Notes: generated by a model not told the origin, from the letters alone. Shown: positions 51,698-61,458, counted from the first letter of the stretch. The stretch: DNA of 64,000 nucleotides from Bacillota bacterium (GCA_023435705.1 JAEYRH010000006.1:62001-126000), one strand, 5' to 3'. Translations and numbers: made by a program.

Positions 51698-52712
51698 GAT
51701 TAACTCCGGTGACATGGGGGGGATCTTCGTGTTTCATGGGCCGGAGGAGTATGTGAAGGACAGAGCTTTGGAAGCGCTAAAGGCACGGTTGGTGCCTCCG
51801 GAGCTGGAACCATTGAATTTCCTGCTACTGGAAAATGAGCATGCCAACGCCGCCGAGATCCGCCGAGCGGCGGAAACGCTGCCCTTTATGACGGAGAAGC
51901 GGCTGGTAGTGGTGCGTGATTATCCGCCAATTGCCAAGGGTGCAAGGGGGTCCGGGCTGGATGCCAAACAGGAATTGGCTGAGCTGGAACATCTGGCCAA
52001 AGGCTTTCCGGAAACCACCTGCCTGGTGTTTTTGTTGCGCGCTGAACCGGACACTGTAAAAGCTGCCTGGAAGCAGCTTGTTAAATCAGCCGATGTGGTG
52101 GCATTTGAGCGCCTGTCTGAGGAGGAGCTGGCCGCCCAACTCGCCAAGATCGCCAAAAGGTATGACTGCACAATCAGCCGCGACACCGCTCGCTTCATGA
52201 TCGGATATTGCGGAATGGACTTGGAGCAGTTGAATCATGAGATGGAAAAGGCTTGCGCTCATGCTGGCTCTGGCCGGGCAGTGGCGCGTGAAAACATCGA
52301 GGCTGTGTGCATACAGACGCAGGAATCAAAGGTTTTCCAAGTCATTGATCATCTCTTTGTTGGGCAGGGCCCCCAAGCAATGGCAAGGCTTCGTGCTTTG
52401 ACCGGGGAAAACGACGGCGGGATGGCGATGCTGTCGCTCATTGAGCGTCAGGCCAGATTGCTTGCGGCAGTGAAGGCAGCTGGCCGGGGTGTGCAGGCCC
52501 GTCTGCTGGCACCACTGGTTGGCGCACCGCCCTTCGCGGTGGAGGCTGCTACCAGGCAAGCGGGCCGGTGGACGCAGCAAGAGATTACCCGCATCATTCA
52601 ACTTTGTGTGGATGCGGACACCGGCATCAAGCAGGGCTTGTTGGGAGAACAAACTGCTGTGGAGCAGGTGGCAATGAATGTGCTGTTCATGGCGGGGAAC
52701 AGGAGATCGTAA
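51672..52712 (+). CDS. holA: DNA polymerase III delta subunit
   Basis: A 346-residue clamp-loader subunit: GIFVFHGPEEYVKDRALEAL, FMTEKRLVVVRDYPP, FLLRAEPDTVKAAWK and a C-terminal helical collar domain (GLLGEQTAVEQVAMNVLF). It opens the sliding clamp. ATG at 51672 inside the end of comEC. The comEC-holA order is usual in Firmicutes; the expected rpsT is not seen downstream, the operon ending here against a convergent gene. Confidence 0.92.
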   Translation: MGYREIFNRINSGDMGGIFVFHGPEEYVKDRALEALKARLVPPELEPLNFLLLENEHANAAEIRRAAETLPFMTEKRLVVVRDYPPIAKGARGSGLDAKQELAELEHLAKGFPETTCLVFLLRAEPDTVKAAWKQLVKSADVVAFERLSEEELAAQLAKIAKRYDCTISRDTARFMIGYCGMDLEQLNHEMEKACAHAGSGRAVARENIEAVCIQTQESKVFQVIDHLFVGQGPQAMARLRALTGENDGGMAMLSLIERQARLLAAVKAAGRGVQARLLAPLVGAPPFAVEAATRQAGRWTQQEITRIIQLCVDADTGIKQGLLGEQTAVEQVAMNVLFMAGNRRS

Positions 52713-52740
52713 TCAATAGACAGCAGTCAGTAGTCTGCCG

Positions 52741-55700
52741 TCAGCCATTGTTTCTCGTGGAGTAGCTTTCCAGGGCACTCTCCACTTCCTCCGACTGTGC
52801 CACTTCTGTCTGGTTGGCATCCAGGTGTTGGTGGGCCACCGCAAGCATGAGCTTCAGACGGTTTAGCTGGTTCACTTCGCTGGCGCCCGGGTCATAGTCA
52901 ATGGCTGTGATGTTTGCCTCCGGGTGCAAGCGGCGCAGCTCTTTGATGACCCCTTTTCCGGTAATGTGGTTGGGCAGGCAGGCGAAGGGCTGGAGGCAGG
53001 CGATGTTGCAGACACCGCATTCTATTAATTCCAACATTTCTGCAGTGAGCAGCCATCCTTCACCGGTGTGGATGCCCAGTGAGGTGACCTCCCCAGCCAT
53101 GTTTGCCATTTCCCAGATGCCCTTTGGCGCGCCGAAACGGGTGCTTTGCCTGAGAGCCATCACCATGTCTCGGCGCATGCGCTCCAGATACCAGATTGCG
53201 ATGTTGCCGCCGAGCTTTTTCAGGCGGCTTCCGGCCATGAATTTTACTTTAAAGTTTGAGTTCCAACAGGAATAGAGCAGCATGTCCATCAGGTCAGGCA
53301 CCACGGCCTCAGCGCCTTCCGATTCCAAAACACCCACGATGTCATTGTTTGCAAGCGGGTGAAACTTCACCAGGATTTCTCCAACCACACCCACCCTTGG
53401 CTTCCTTGTATGGAGTAGCTCCAGTTTGTCAAAGTCAGACACGATGCCTTGCAAGTTTCGGCGGAACTCAGCCATATTCGCCTTCTTGAGTGCCTTCCTG
53501 CATCGTTGGGACCATGCGCTGTAAAGGCCATTGGTTGAACCGGGGAACCGCTCATAGGGCCTGGTCCGCAGTGTCACACGCAGCAGAAGGTCGCCGTAGA
53601 CAATCGCCATCATCGCCCGCCTGACCAAACCAAGCGAGTATTGCATGCCTGGATTCCTTTCAAGTCCTGCGGCGTTGATGGAGATCACAGGGATGTGACC
53701 ATACCCGGCGCTGAGTAGTGCCTTTCGGATAAATGTGATGTAGTTGGTAGCCCGGCAGCCGCCTCCTGTCTGGCTGATCATCACTGACACATTGTTCAGG
53801 TCGTATTGACCCGATTTTAAAGCGCTCATGATCTGCCCTACAACCAGCATGGAGGGGTAGCATGCGTCATTGTTTACATACTTGACACCGTCCTGGATCA
53901 GTTGGCGATCATGATAGGGCAGCACGACAAGATTGTAGCCATGGCAACGGAAGGATTCCTCCAGAAATTGAAAGTGGATTGGGGACATCTCCGGGCAGAG
54001 AATGGTGTGATGTTTGCGCATTTCCGAAGTGAATACTGCCCGTGTAGCTGTGGCTACAGGCGTGGTGGGGAGCAGGTTCCGTCGTGCTCGCTCTGCAATG
54101 GCGGCTTGCAACGAACGCAAGCGGATGCGCACATTGCCAAGGTTGTTAATCTCGTCTATTTTCAATACGGTATATACCTTGCCATGGGCCTGGGTGATGC
54201 GCTGGACTTCGTCCACCGTGATGGCATCCAACCCGCAACCGAAGGAGTTGAGCTGCACCAGCTCCAGGTTGGCCTGTGTGCCGGCGAAGGTCGCAGCGGC
54301 GTAAAGCCGTGTGTGGTAGGCCCATTGGTCCACCACCTGCAAGGGCCTCTCAATGCGCCCCAGATGGGCTACTGAGTCCTCGCTAAGCACTGCGTAGCCA
54401 TAGCTACAAAGCAGCTCCGGGATGCCATGGTTGATCTCCGGATCGATGTGATAAGGCCGACCGGCCAGCAAAATGCCGGTTTTGCCCGTGCGCTCCAGAT
54501 ACTGTAATGTTTCCTCGCCTTTCTGGCGCACATCGGCCCGATACCGTTCCATTTCGGCCCAGGCTCGGTTGACAGCGTGCCGCAGTTCAGAGGCATTCAC
54601 TCCAAAGGGTTGAAAAACATCATATAGCCGTGAAGCTAACCCCGTTTTTCCATTGAGCGAAAGAAAGGGGTTTAGGAACCGGATTCCCAATTGACGAAGT
54701 TCATCCACATTGTTGCGGATATTCTCTGTGTAGCTCGTCACGATCGGGCAATTGAAACAGTTTCCGGCGCCGCTGCTTTCCTTTTTCTCGTAAGCCACGC
54801 TGGGATAAAGGATCACCTTCACACCACAGTCGATCAGGCGCATGATGTGACCGTGGGCCAACTTTGCCGGGTAGCAAGCCGATTCAGAGGGGATCGACTC
54901 CATGCCCCGCTCATACAGCGCCTTGTCTGATGGGGGCGAGAGCAACACTGAGAAGCCAAGATCGGTGAGCAACGTGTGCCAGAATGGGTAATTCTCATAC
55001 AGATTCAGCACCCTTGGCATACCGATCACGCCCCTGGGTGCCTGGTCCTGCGGTAGTGATTGGTAGCCAAAGATACGTTCGAGCTTCCACTTGTAGAGAT
55101 TTGGTAAGTCTGATTTTTGCATGCCCATTCCTGAGCCACGTTCGCACCGGTTTCCGGAAATGAAGCGCCTGCCGCCTGCAAAGCGACTGATCGTGAGAAG
55201 GCAATTGTTGCCACAGCTACCACAACGGGTGTGGCTGATTCTGCAGGTGAACTCACCCAGTGCCACTGGACCAACCAATGTGGAAACGTGACCGCCCTCA
55301 TTGCGCTCCATCGCGATCAACGCAGCGCCATATGCACCCATCAGTCCTGATATATCCGGCCGCACGGCTTCCGTTCCGGAAACCAACTCGAATGCCCGCA
55401 GCACGGCGTCATTCAGAAACGTGCCACCCTGCACCACCGGGTGCTGCCCCAGTTCATCGGGGCTTCTGAGCTTGATCACTTTCATCAACGCGTTTTTGAC
55501 CACAGAATAGGCCAGGCCGGCAGAGATATCATCAACACCGGCGCCTTCCTTTTGTGCCTGCTTCACACGAGAATTCATAAACACTGTGCAGCGGGAGCCC
55601 AGGTCGATCGGTTTACTGCCGAACAACGCAGCTTTTCCGAATTGCTCTGCCGACAACCCCAGGCCGCCGGCAAATGTCTCCAGGAATGAGCCGCAACCGG

Positions 55701-57036
55701 AGGAACAAGCCTCATTCAGCAGGATGCTATCGATTGCACCAGTTTTTATCCTCAGGCATTTCATGTCCTGGCCGCCAATGTCAAGTATAATGTCAACATC
55801 GGGGCGGAAGCGCATGGCCGCCTTCGCGTGCGCCACGGTCTCAATCTCGCCGATGTCAACGCCTAACGCTGCCTTGATCAGCCCTTCGCCATAACCGGTA
55901 ACGCAGGCGTTGGCAATATGAGCGCCTGCCGGTAAAATTGCATATAGGTCCTTGAGATAATCAACCAACAGGTCTAGCGGCCGGCCTTGGTTGCTGCCGT
56001 AGCGGGAATGGAGCAGCGCGCCGCCAGAGTCTATGAGCGCAAGTTTTGTTGTGGTGGAGCCGGCGTCGATCCCCAAAAAGCAGTCGCCTTGATGATTCTT
56101 CAATGGCGATTTGGCTGCGGCATTCTTATGGTGCCTGGCAAGAAAGCTGTCGTAGTCTTCCTGGTTAGCAAACAAAGGCTCCATGTGGTCAGCTTCGTGT
56201 TGATGCGTTTCATCAAGAGAGGCAAGCCGCGCCATCATGTCTTTGAATCGCACCGAATGACCTGCAGACTGCAGCGCGGCTCCGATTGCAGCAAACAGGT
56301 GGGAATCAGCTGGATGAACAAATGTGTTGCCATGGCTACGGAGAGAGGATTCAAACTGGGCTCGTAGCACCGGCAGAAAATGCAGCGGGCCACCCAAAAA
56401 GGCAATCCGGCCACGGATGGGTTTGCCACAGGCAAGGCCGCTGATTGTCTGATTGACGATCGATTGAAACACTGACGCCGCGACATCTTCTTTTTCAGCG
56501 CCTTCGTTGATCAGCGATTGCACGTCGGATTTGGCAAATACGCCGCAACGGGAAGCGATCGGATAAACCGTGGTGGCTCTGGCAGCCAGATGATTCAACC
56601 CTGAGGTCTCTGTGTGCAGCAGCGCCGCCATTTGATCCAGAAAGCTGCCTGTGCCGCCTGCGCAGATGCCGTTCATGCGCTGCTCCACTGCGCCGGAGAA
56701 GTATGTGATCTTTGCGTCCTCTCCACCCAACTCCACGGCCACGTCCACATCGGGAAGCATATGGCGGACCGCCTGTGTGCTTGCGATCACTTCCTGGCAG
56801 AACGGGATACACAACCGCTCGGCAACCAGGATACCACCGGATCCGGTCAATGTTACGTTCATGTCATGGTCGGGGAATGCGTTGTGCGCCTCATGAAGCA
56901 GCTCCCGCAATGTTTTGCGGGTGTCGGCGTGGTGCCGCTTGTAACGAGAAAAAACCAAGCTGCCTTCATGATCCAGAATGACAACCTTGATCGTTGTGGA
57001 ACCGATGTCCAGGCCCAGAAAATGGTTTGTGTTCAT
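52741..57036 (-). CDS. Double acyl-CoA dehydratase activase / DUF2229 fusion protein
   Basis: A 1431-residue protein of the BadF/BadG/BcrA/BcrD activase superfamily. Two ASKHA ATPase domains (about 5-265 and 320-580): GLDIGSTTIKV and GIDAGSTTTKLAL nucleotide loops, GGTGSF and CGSF helices, and the cluster cysteines in CAGGTGSF, SRCGVF, ACSSGCGSF and SRCTVF. A cysteine-rich knuckle (CGSCGNNC, about 620), DUF2229 (about 655-880) and a HgdB-like part with CYPSMLVVGQ follow. ATP hydrolysis is expected to drive low-potential electron transfer. ATG 57036 is preferred to GTG 57045. Target enzyme unknown. Confidence 0.9.
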   Translation of the reverse strand: MNTNHFLGLDIGSTTIKVVILDHEGSLVFSRYKRHHADTRKTLRELLHEAHNAFPDHDMNVTLTGSGGILVAERLCIPFCQEVIASTQAVRHMLPDVDVAVELGGEDAKITYFSGAVEQRMNGICAGGTGSFLDQMAALLHTETSGLNHLAARATTVYPIASRCGVFAKSDVQSLINEGAEKEDVAASVFQSIVNQTISGLACGKPIRGRIAFLGGPLHFLPVLRAQFESSLRSHGNTFVHPADSHLFAAIGAALQSAGHSVRFKDMMARLASLDETHQHEADHMEPLFANQEDYDSFLARHHKNAAAKSPLKNHQGDCFLGIDAGSTTTKLALIDSGGALLHSRYGSNQGRPLDLLVDYLKDLYAILPAGAHIANACVTGYGEGLIKAALGVDIGEIETVAHAKAAMRFRPDVDIILDIGGQDMKCLRIKTGAIDSILLNEACSSGCGSFLETFAGGLGLSAEQFGKAALFGSKPIDLGSRCTVFMNSRVKQAQKEGAGVDDISAGLAYSVVKNALMKVIKLRSPDELGQHPVVQGGTFLNDAVLRAFELVSGTEAVRPDISGLMGAYGAALIAMERNEGGHVSTLVGPVALGEFTCRISHTRCGSCGNNCLLTISRFAGGRRFISGNRCERGSGMGMQKSDLPNLYKWKLERIFGYQSLPQDQAPRGVIGMPRVLNLYENYPFWHTLLTDLGFSVLLSPPSDKALYERGMESIPSESACYPAKLAHGHIMRLIDCGVKVILYPSVAYEKKESSGAGNCFNCPIVTSYTENIRNNVDELRQLGIRFLNPFLSLNGKTGLASRLYDVFQPFGVNASELRHAVNRAWAEMERYRADVRQKGEETLQYLERTGKTGILLAGRPYHIDPEINHGIPELLCSYGYAVLSEDSVAHLGRIERPLQVVDQWAYHTRLYAAATFAGTQANLELVQLNSFGCGLDAITVDEVQRITQAHGKVYTVLKIDEINNLGNVRIRLRSLQAAIAERARRNLLPTTPVATATRAVFTSEMRKHHTILCPEMSPIHFQFLEESFRCHGYNLVVLPYHDRQLIQDGVKYVNNDACYPSMLVVGQIMSALKSGQYDLNNVSVMISQTGGGCRATNYITFIRKALLSAGYGHIPVISINAAGLERNPGMQYSLGLVRRAMMAIVYGDLLLRVTLRTRPYERFPGSTNGLYSAWSQRCRKALKKANMAEFRRNLQGIVSDFDKLELLHTRKPRVGVVGEILVKFHPLANNDIVGVLESEGAEAVVPDLMDMLLYSCWNSNFKVKFMAGSRLKKLGGNIAIWYLERMRRDMVMALRQSTRFGAPKGIWEMANMAGEVTSLGIHTGEGWLLTAEMLELIECGVCNIACLQPFACLPNHITGKGVIKELRRLHPEANITAIDYDPGASEVNQLNRLKLMLAVAHQHLDANQTEVAQSEEVESALESYSTRNNG

Positions 57037-57129
57037 GCTCTTCACTGTGGAAACACGTATTTTATGTATTTTACCATATTTGCGTATCAGGATGAAGCAT
57101 ACAAAAGGTAAATTGCATGTTATACTTGC

Positions 57130-57627
57130 CTAGAGGAGCTCATCAAAGGCTTCGAGGTGGTCCGATAAGGACAAAAGAAACAGTTTGCTCTCTGGATAAT
57201 CAAGGATGGCGCAGAAAACTCTCCCCACTGCCGTCACAAAACCGGAAGACAGGCTGCTGGTGCCTTGCATGCAGAGCGGGCAAACGGCCCGGCCCCTTGG
57301 GTCCATACGAATGGTTACAGTGTTATTATCCCTCTGCGGAGCCAGGGGGAACACACGGCAGGAAAGAGGCCTCAGCACCCTGTCGCAATGGCCTTCGCAG
57401 GAGAGCAGGCGCACAGCACCGTAGCCGGGCAAATGCCCTTCAGAACCAGTAAAACCGGCAAGTCCCTCAAACAATGCCTCCTCACCGGGGAACAAATACA
57501 TTCCCGGCAGCTCCGGCGAAACCTGGCAGCACGCCGCGCCACACAACCTGCCGCAGTTGAACTTGAGCGGTGTTTCCGTTTCGAGCAAACGGTACAATTC
57601 GTGATAGAAATCCTTCGTGGGAATCAT
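57130..57627 (-). CDS. Cysteine-cluster protein (YkgJ-like)
   Basis: A 165-residue protein with CGRLCGAACC near residue 25, then CEGHCDRVLRPLSCRVFPL and CPLC. The pattern fits the CxCGxxCCxxxx family thought to bind iron or zinc (YkgJ). The ATG at 57627 has AAGGA 10 bases upstream. It is divergent from the methyltransferase-like gene, with which its promoter region overlaps. Function unknown. Confidence 0.7.
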   Translation of the reverse strand: MIPTKDFYHELYRLLETETPLKFNCGRLCGAACCQVSPELPGMYLFPGEEALFEGLAGFTGSEGHLPGYGAVRLLSCEGHCDRVLRPLSCRVFPLAPQRDNNTVTIRMDPRGRAVCPLCMQGTSSLSSGFVTAVGRVFCAILDYPESKLFLLSLSDHLEAFDELL

Positions 57628-57661
57628 TCTGACAATATCCTTTCTTCGGGGGGGCTGGACC

Positions 57662-58891
57662 ATGGCGTTGACACCAGTGCGTTGTGCAATCGAGCGGTTT
57701 GGCGCGGCGGGGGAGAGCCACCGTTTTCTGCCCGACTCTCTTCAAAGTGATGACAGGTTGCAGTATGGATCAGCCCAGATGGCTGTGGTGGATCGGCCAA
57801 TCGGCATGAGAGGTCACTTCCAATGGAAAGCCGGCGCCGATGACTGGATGACCAACCGCAGTTCGTTGCCCGTGCCGGTCCATTCTACCAGAAGCGACGG
57901 CATTGAGGAAACCCTTTTACAGATGGAGCAGGATTTCCTGGCAGCAAGAGAGTTGCTTGATGAGAGCGGCGTCATCTATGCTTTTGCCGGCCAGCCGGAG
58001 TCAGCGCGGGTGCGGCTGCTGCTGGACGAGGTGTTTGGCCGCTCCAACTTCCTCAACGAAATCATCTGGGCTCAGCCGGCAGGCCTGAAGCCTCAAGGCC
58101 GGTTCACCCGCTCCCATCAGACCATTTTTCTGTATCGCAAGGGGAGAAAGGCATTCTTCAACCCCAGTGCCGCCGGCCGGGCCCGCGGCAGGCTGAAAAG
58201 CCACATGCGCCGCGATGAGGAGGGTGGGAGGGCATACTATACCCACGAAGCACGTGGCCGAGTTTACCGTTATTATGAGGATGACCTGGTGAGTATTGGG
58301 GATGTGTGGACGGATATCCCGGAGATTTCTGCTCGCGATGAGGAACGGACCGGATGGGAGGGCCAACGGCCGGAGGCTTTGATGTGCCGCTTGATTGCCG
58401 CGTGCACTGCACCAGGGCAGGTGGTGCTGGATCTTCGCTCCGGCAGCGGAACCGTGGCCGCAGCCGTCCAAGCACTGGGCCGCAGGGTGCTGGCAGTGGG
58501 CAGCCACCCGGCTGAGAGGTTGCTGGCCCGCCGGAGGCTTTTGCTGGCCGGGGCCCGGTGCATAGAGCTATATGGCAGCTGCGCTCAGCCAGACATCCAG
58601 CCGGAGGTGGCTGCCGCATTGGCCGGAGGAGCCGCCCAGCTGGAGCTTTACCGCCGCAGCGCCAGCCACCCCCAAAGCGCCGGCACATTGTTGGACGATG
58701 GATTGGGGTCGCTGGAATACTGGGCGGCGGGGCTGTATGAGGATGATGTGTTCACTGTGAGCAACTGGTCCATGCGCACCCGCCAGCAGCCCAATCTGGC
58801 CAAACAGCTTTCGGTGGGTGATGGGCGCGGGAAACCCTGCATCCACCTTGTGGATGCCAGCGGAGAGCAGTGGTTCTATCTGCTGGACTGA
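57662..58891 (+). CDS. N6/N4-type DNA methyltransferase homologue lacking DPPY
   Basis: A 409-residue protein alignable with beta-class (type III-like) methyltransferases: LLDESGVIYAF, LLLDEVFGRSNFLNEIIWAQPAG, SHQTIFLYRKG, and the C-terminal SAM region GWEGQRPEALMCRLIAA...GQVVLDLRSGSGT. The catalytic DPPY is DRPI (44-47), and the FxGxG SAM loop is RSGSG (259-263). A C-terminal 125-residue extension has no known domain. It is probably not an active methylase. No restriction gene is adjacent. Its last 16 bases overlap the convergent QueG-like gene. Confidence 0.75.
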   Translation: MALTPVRCAIERFGAAGESHRFLPDSLQSDDRLQYGSAQMAVVDRPIGMRGHFQWKAGADDWMTNRSSLPVPVHSTRSDGIEETLLQMEQDFLAARELLDESGVIYAFAGQPESARVRLLLDEVFGRSNFLNEIIWAQPAGLKPQGRFTRSHQTIFLYRKGRKAFFNPSAAGRARGRLKSHMRRDEEGGRAYYTHEARGRVYRYYEDDLVSIGDVWTDIPEISARDEERTGWEGQRPEALMCRLIAACTAPGQVVLDLRSGSGTVAAAVQALGRRVLAVGSHPAERLLARRRLLLAGARCIELYGSCAQPDIQPEVAAALAGGAAQLELYRRSASHPQSAGTLLDDGLGSLEYWAAGLYEDDVFTVSNWSMRTRQQPNLAKQLSVGDGRGKPCIHLVDASGEQWFYLLD

Positions 58892-59571
58892 GCAGCGGCT
58901 TTCAAACCCAACCTGTTCGGGCAGATCTTCCTGCATGTGAAGCAATGGATCTTCCATTCGCCGCCGTTCTTGACGCCGAAAGCGTGTTCCCAGCACGCCA
59001 TCTGGTTGATCGTTATGCTATCCAGCGCCTGCACCGGGCAGTTTTTCAGGCACAACGAGCAGCCGGGTGGGCAAACCTCGTAGTCCGCCAGCGCGTCCTG
59101 ATCCAATTCTACCGTCGTCAGCACCGCCGATAGCCAAACCATGTTACCATATCGATTGTTGATCAACAGCGTGTTCTTTCCCATTTTTCCAAGTCCCGCC
59201 AGCATTGCCGCGTGCTTGAGTGATATCGTGCCCCTGAACTTCTCGCTTTTTTCGTCATATTCATCCGGCCCGACGCTGCCGATGGGCACAGCGCAGCAAC
59301 CTGCCCGATCCAGTGCTTCGGAGAGCCCCGTCGCCAGCGTGTTCATCCGCATGGAGATGTCGTTTCGCGTGACCGTATAAGGGCTTGTGGACTGCGCCAG
59401 CAGCGTGGAATGGTTGAAACGCCGGGCTAGCATGATGACCGACCGGCAACCCGGCAACACATCGCGGGGGTGAAAGCCCTCCGGCGCGTCGGTGAAGCGA
59501 TCAACCGCGCCAATGCCGCATAGGTCGGCGCCTAAATCGAATGCAAGTTGTTTGATTTTTGTGGAATCCAT
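58876..59571 (-). CDS. Short QueG-like 4Fe-4S protein
   Basis: A 231-residue protein related to epoxyqueuosine reductase (QueG, usually about 310-380): QLAFDLGADLCGIGAVDRF, LAGLGKMGKNTLLIN, and two cluster motifs CPPGCSLCLKNCPVQAL and CFTCRKICP. It lacks the C-terminal HEAT repeats and probably the cobalamin-binding part. AAGGAG is 10 bases before the ATG at 59571. Function likely an electron-transfer reductase; queuosine reduction is uncertain. Confidence 0.75.
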   Translation of the reverse strand: MDSTKIKQLAFDLGADLCGIGAVDRFTDAPEGFHPRDVLPGCRSVIMLARRFNHSTLLAQSTSPYTVTRNDISMRMNTLATGLSEALDRAGCCAVPIGSVGPDEYDEKSEKFRGTISLKHAAMLAGLGKMGKNTLLINNRYGNMVWLSAVLTTVELDQDALADYEVCPPGCSLCLKNCPVQALDSITINQMACWEHAFGVKNGGEWKIHCFTCRKICPNRLGLKAAAQSSR

Positions 59572-59698
59572 GTCGAACAATCTCCTTTTCCAATTCTAGC
59601 CAAATTGTATTGCGTGCAAATGTAACTGTCAATAAGAAAAAAGAGGGTTACATTTGATCTGTTGTACCGATATGGTATACTGTAGACGGAGGGTTCCG

Positions 59699-60226
59699 AT
59701 GGACGAGCTTTTTCTCGATTTCTTGAATACGGCCTGGTATATCCGCCACGACGCCCATGCCGATCCCCTGTGCGGCAGCGCCTGGGTGAAAGGCGTGCTG
59801 GAACGAGAGAAGGCCGTGCCACTCACGGCATATGAAGGCGAGCGGTTGATCGGGCTGCGTGAAGCCCTGACGGCGGCGGCAGACCAACTGATCGAAACCG
59901 GCGGGCTGGACGATTGCCAACTGGCCTGGCTCAATGGCCGGCTTTGGGAGTATCCAGTATGCTATCATTTGGCACGTGAGGGTGATGAATTCCGATTGAC
60001 CGATCAACCGCAACAGGATGGGTTGGAATATACGGAATATTTGGTCTTGAAAAGCTTTGCCGCCTTTGTGGCAAGTGGCCTGTGGCGGATTCTTCGGCGG
60101 TGCGGCAACGCCGATTGCCGTTGGTTCTTTGTAGACCATAGTAAGAGCCATACCCGAAAATGGTGCGGTAACACCTGCGCCAGCCTGTTCAAGGTGCGCC
60201 GGCACCGGGCAAACAAAAGCACCTGA
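59699..60226 (+). CDS. CGNR zinc-finger (ABATE domain) transcriptional regulator
   Basis: A 175-residue protein: N-terminal ABATE-type domain (LFLDFLNTAWYI...LREALTAAADQLI), then a CGNR zinc finger (CGNADCRWFFVDHSKSHTRKWC...C), with the CGNR arginine-containing part reading CASLFKVRRHR. Such proteins are stress-responsive regulators. The ATG at 59699 follows GGAGGG by 5 bases. Confidence 0.83.
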   Translation: MDELFLDFLNTAWYIRHDAHADPLCGSAWVKGVLEREKAVPLTAYEGERLIGLREALTAAADQLIETGGLDDCQLAWLNGRLWEYPVCYHLAREGDEFRLTDQPQQDGLEYTEYLVLKSFAAFVASGLWRILRRCGNADCRWFFVDHSKSHTRKWCGNTCASLFKVRRHRANKST

Positions 60227-60242
60227 ATGATGTTCAAACAAG

Positions 60243-60275
60243 ATCGGAGGCGCGGATATCTTCCGCGCCTCCGAT
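60243..60275. terminator. Bidirectional terminator between convergent genes
   Basis: A perfect 13-bp stem ATCGGAGGCGCGG/CCGCGCCTCCGAT with a six-base loop. Confidence 0.85.
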
Positions 60276-60715
60276 TAAATAGCCTTGCTCGCTGAATAAC
60301 TGCCAGTGTCATGGCTCAGCTGCCAGCCGATACCATACTTGTCCACCACAAACCCGTAACTCTTGCTCCAGAAGGTTTCCTGCAGCTCCATCTGCACTTC
60401 ACCGCCTGCCTTCAGCAGTTCATACAGCCTTTTGATTTCCTCAATGTCTGGGCTGACCACGGTCAGACTGACGTTGTTGCCTGCCACAAAGGGCATACCC
60501 GGCGGCACATCGGAAAACATCACCATCGTGCCCTGGATCATCAGGTTCGTGTGCATTACCAGTTTCTTTGCATCGTCGCTCATCGGGTATTCAGGATCCG
60601 GGGGCATGTCGCCATACAGCATGAACTTGGGTTTCTCCACCCCGAACACATCGGCGTAGTATTCCACTGCCTCGCGGCAGTTGCCGTTGAAATTGATATA
60701 TGGAAGAATTGCCAT
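60275..60715 (-). CDS. VOC superfamily protein, PhnB-like
   Basis: A 146-residue glyoxalase-fold protein: AILPYINFNGNCREAVEYYADVF, KPKFMLYGDMPPDPEYPM and the C-terminal GFVVDKYGIGWQLSHD. PhnB-like proteins lack established chemistry; a metal site is partly visible. Start at 60715 with AAGGAAG upstream. A longer frame to 60829 has no ribosome site. Confidence 0.85.
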   Translation of the reverse strand: MAILPYINFNGNCREAVEYYADVFGVEKPKFMLYGDMPPDPEYPMSDDAKKLVMHTNLMIQGTMVMFSDVPPGMPFVAGNNVSLTVVSPDIEEIKRLYELLKAGGEVQMELQETFWSKSYGFVVDKYGIGWQLSHDTGSYSASKAI

Positions 60716-60865
60716 GTTGTTCACTTCCTTTTGCCCGTTGTCAGGATAGTATCCTGCCTTACGAAACTCATCATACATCCGGAAGCGCCTTCCTTCCGTG
60801 ATGAGAATTACGGTAACGGCAAAGAGCAAAAGGATTTTTAGGCATGACAGAGGCAGGAGGCCGCT

Positions 60866-61417
60866 TTATACTGCGTCGTTAAACAGCACCATGTGAATGT
60901 GGTCTTCCCACACACCATTGATCTTCAGATATTTCTTCGCCAATCCTTCCTCCTCAAACCCCAGCTTTTGCACCACGCGCAGCGAGCGGGTGTTGCGCGG
61001 CATGATGTTGGCTTCAATGCGGTGCAACTTGTGCTCCTCAAATGCGACTTCAATGGCCTTGCGGAGTGCTTCGGTCATGTAGCCCTGGTTGATCTCCCGT
61101 TCGTCCAGCCGGTAGCCCAGGTGGCAGGACTGGAAAGCTCCCCGCACAATGTTGTTGAAGGCAATCATACCGATCAGTTGCTCTGGGTTATCCTTTTTGA
61201 TGATCCACCACTTGAGAAGCATGCTCCGTTCCATCATGTCAAGTTCTTTGTCAAGTATGGCGGCTTGGTATTCCATCGTGTAGAACCCTTCCGGTTTGAC
61301 AGGCTCCCACGGGCAAAGGAACTCCCGGTTACGATCCAGGTAGTTCAGCACCGCTGCGGCATCGTTAGGGGCAAGGGGTTTAAGAAGCAAGCGTTCTGTG
61401 GCAAATGGCTTTATCAT
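60866..61417 (-). CDS. GNAT N-acetyltransferase, RimJ/RimL type
   Basis: A 183-residue acetyltransferase: FATERLLLKPLAPNDAAAV, GYRLDEREINQGYMTEALRKAIEVAFEE (acetyl-CoA site), IEANIMPRNTRSLRVVQKLGFEEEGLAKKYL. The last segment is the typical RimJ/RimL family signature. The ATG at 61417 lies 9 bases after AAAGGA; the ATG at 61426 has no spacing. May modify ribosomal protein N-termini. Confidence 0.87.
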   Translation of the reverse strand: MIKPFATERLLLKPLAPNDAAAVLNYLDRNREFLCPWEPVKPEGFYTMEYQAAILDKELDMMERSMLLKWWIIKKDNPEQLIGMIAFNNIVRGAFQSCHLGYRLDEREINQGYMTEALRKAIEVAFEEHKLHRIEANIMPRNTRSLRVVQKLGFEEEGLAKKYLKINGVWEDHIHMVLFNDAV

Positions 61418-61458
61418 TTGGATCATTCCTTTCAGCCAGTGTGAGCTATAATACTGAG

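Noticed and set aside
57662..58891. An active restriction-modification system
   Set aside because: No restriction endonuclease or specificity gene is adjacent, and the methyltransferase catalytic motif is altered.
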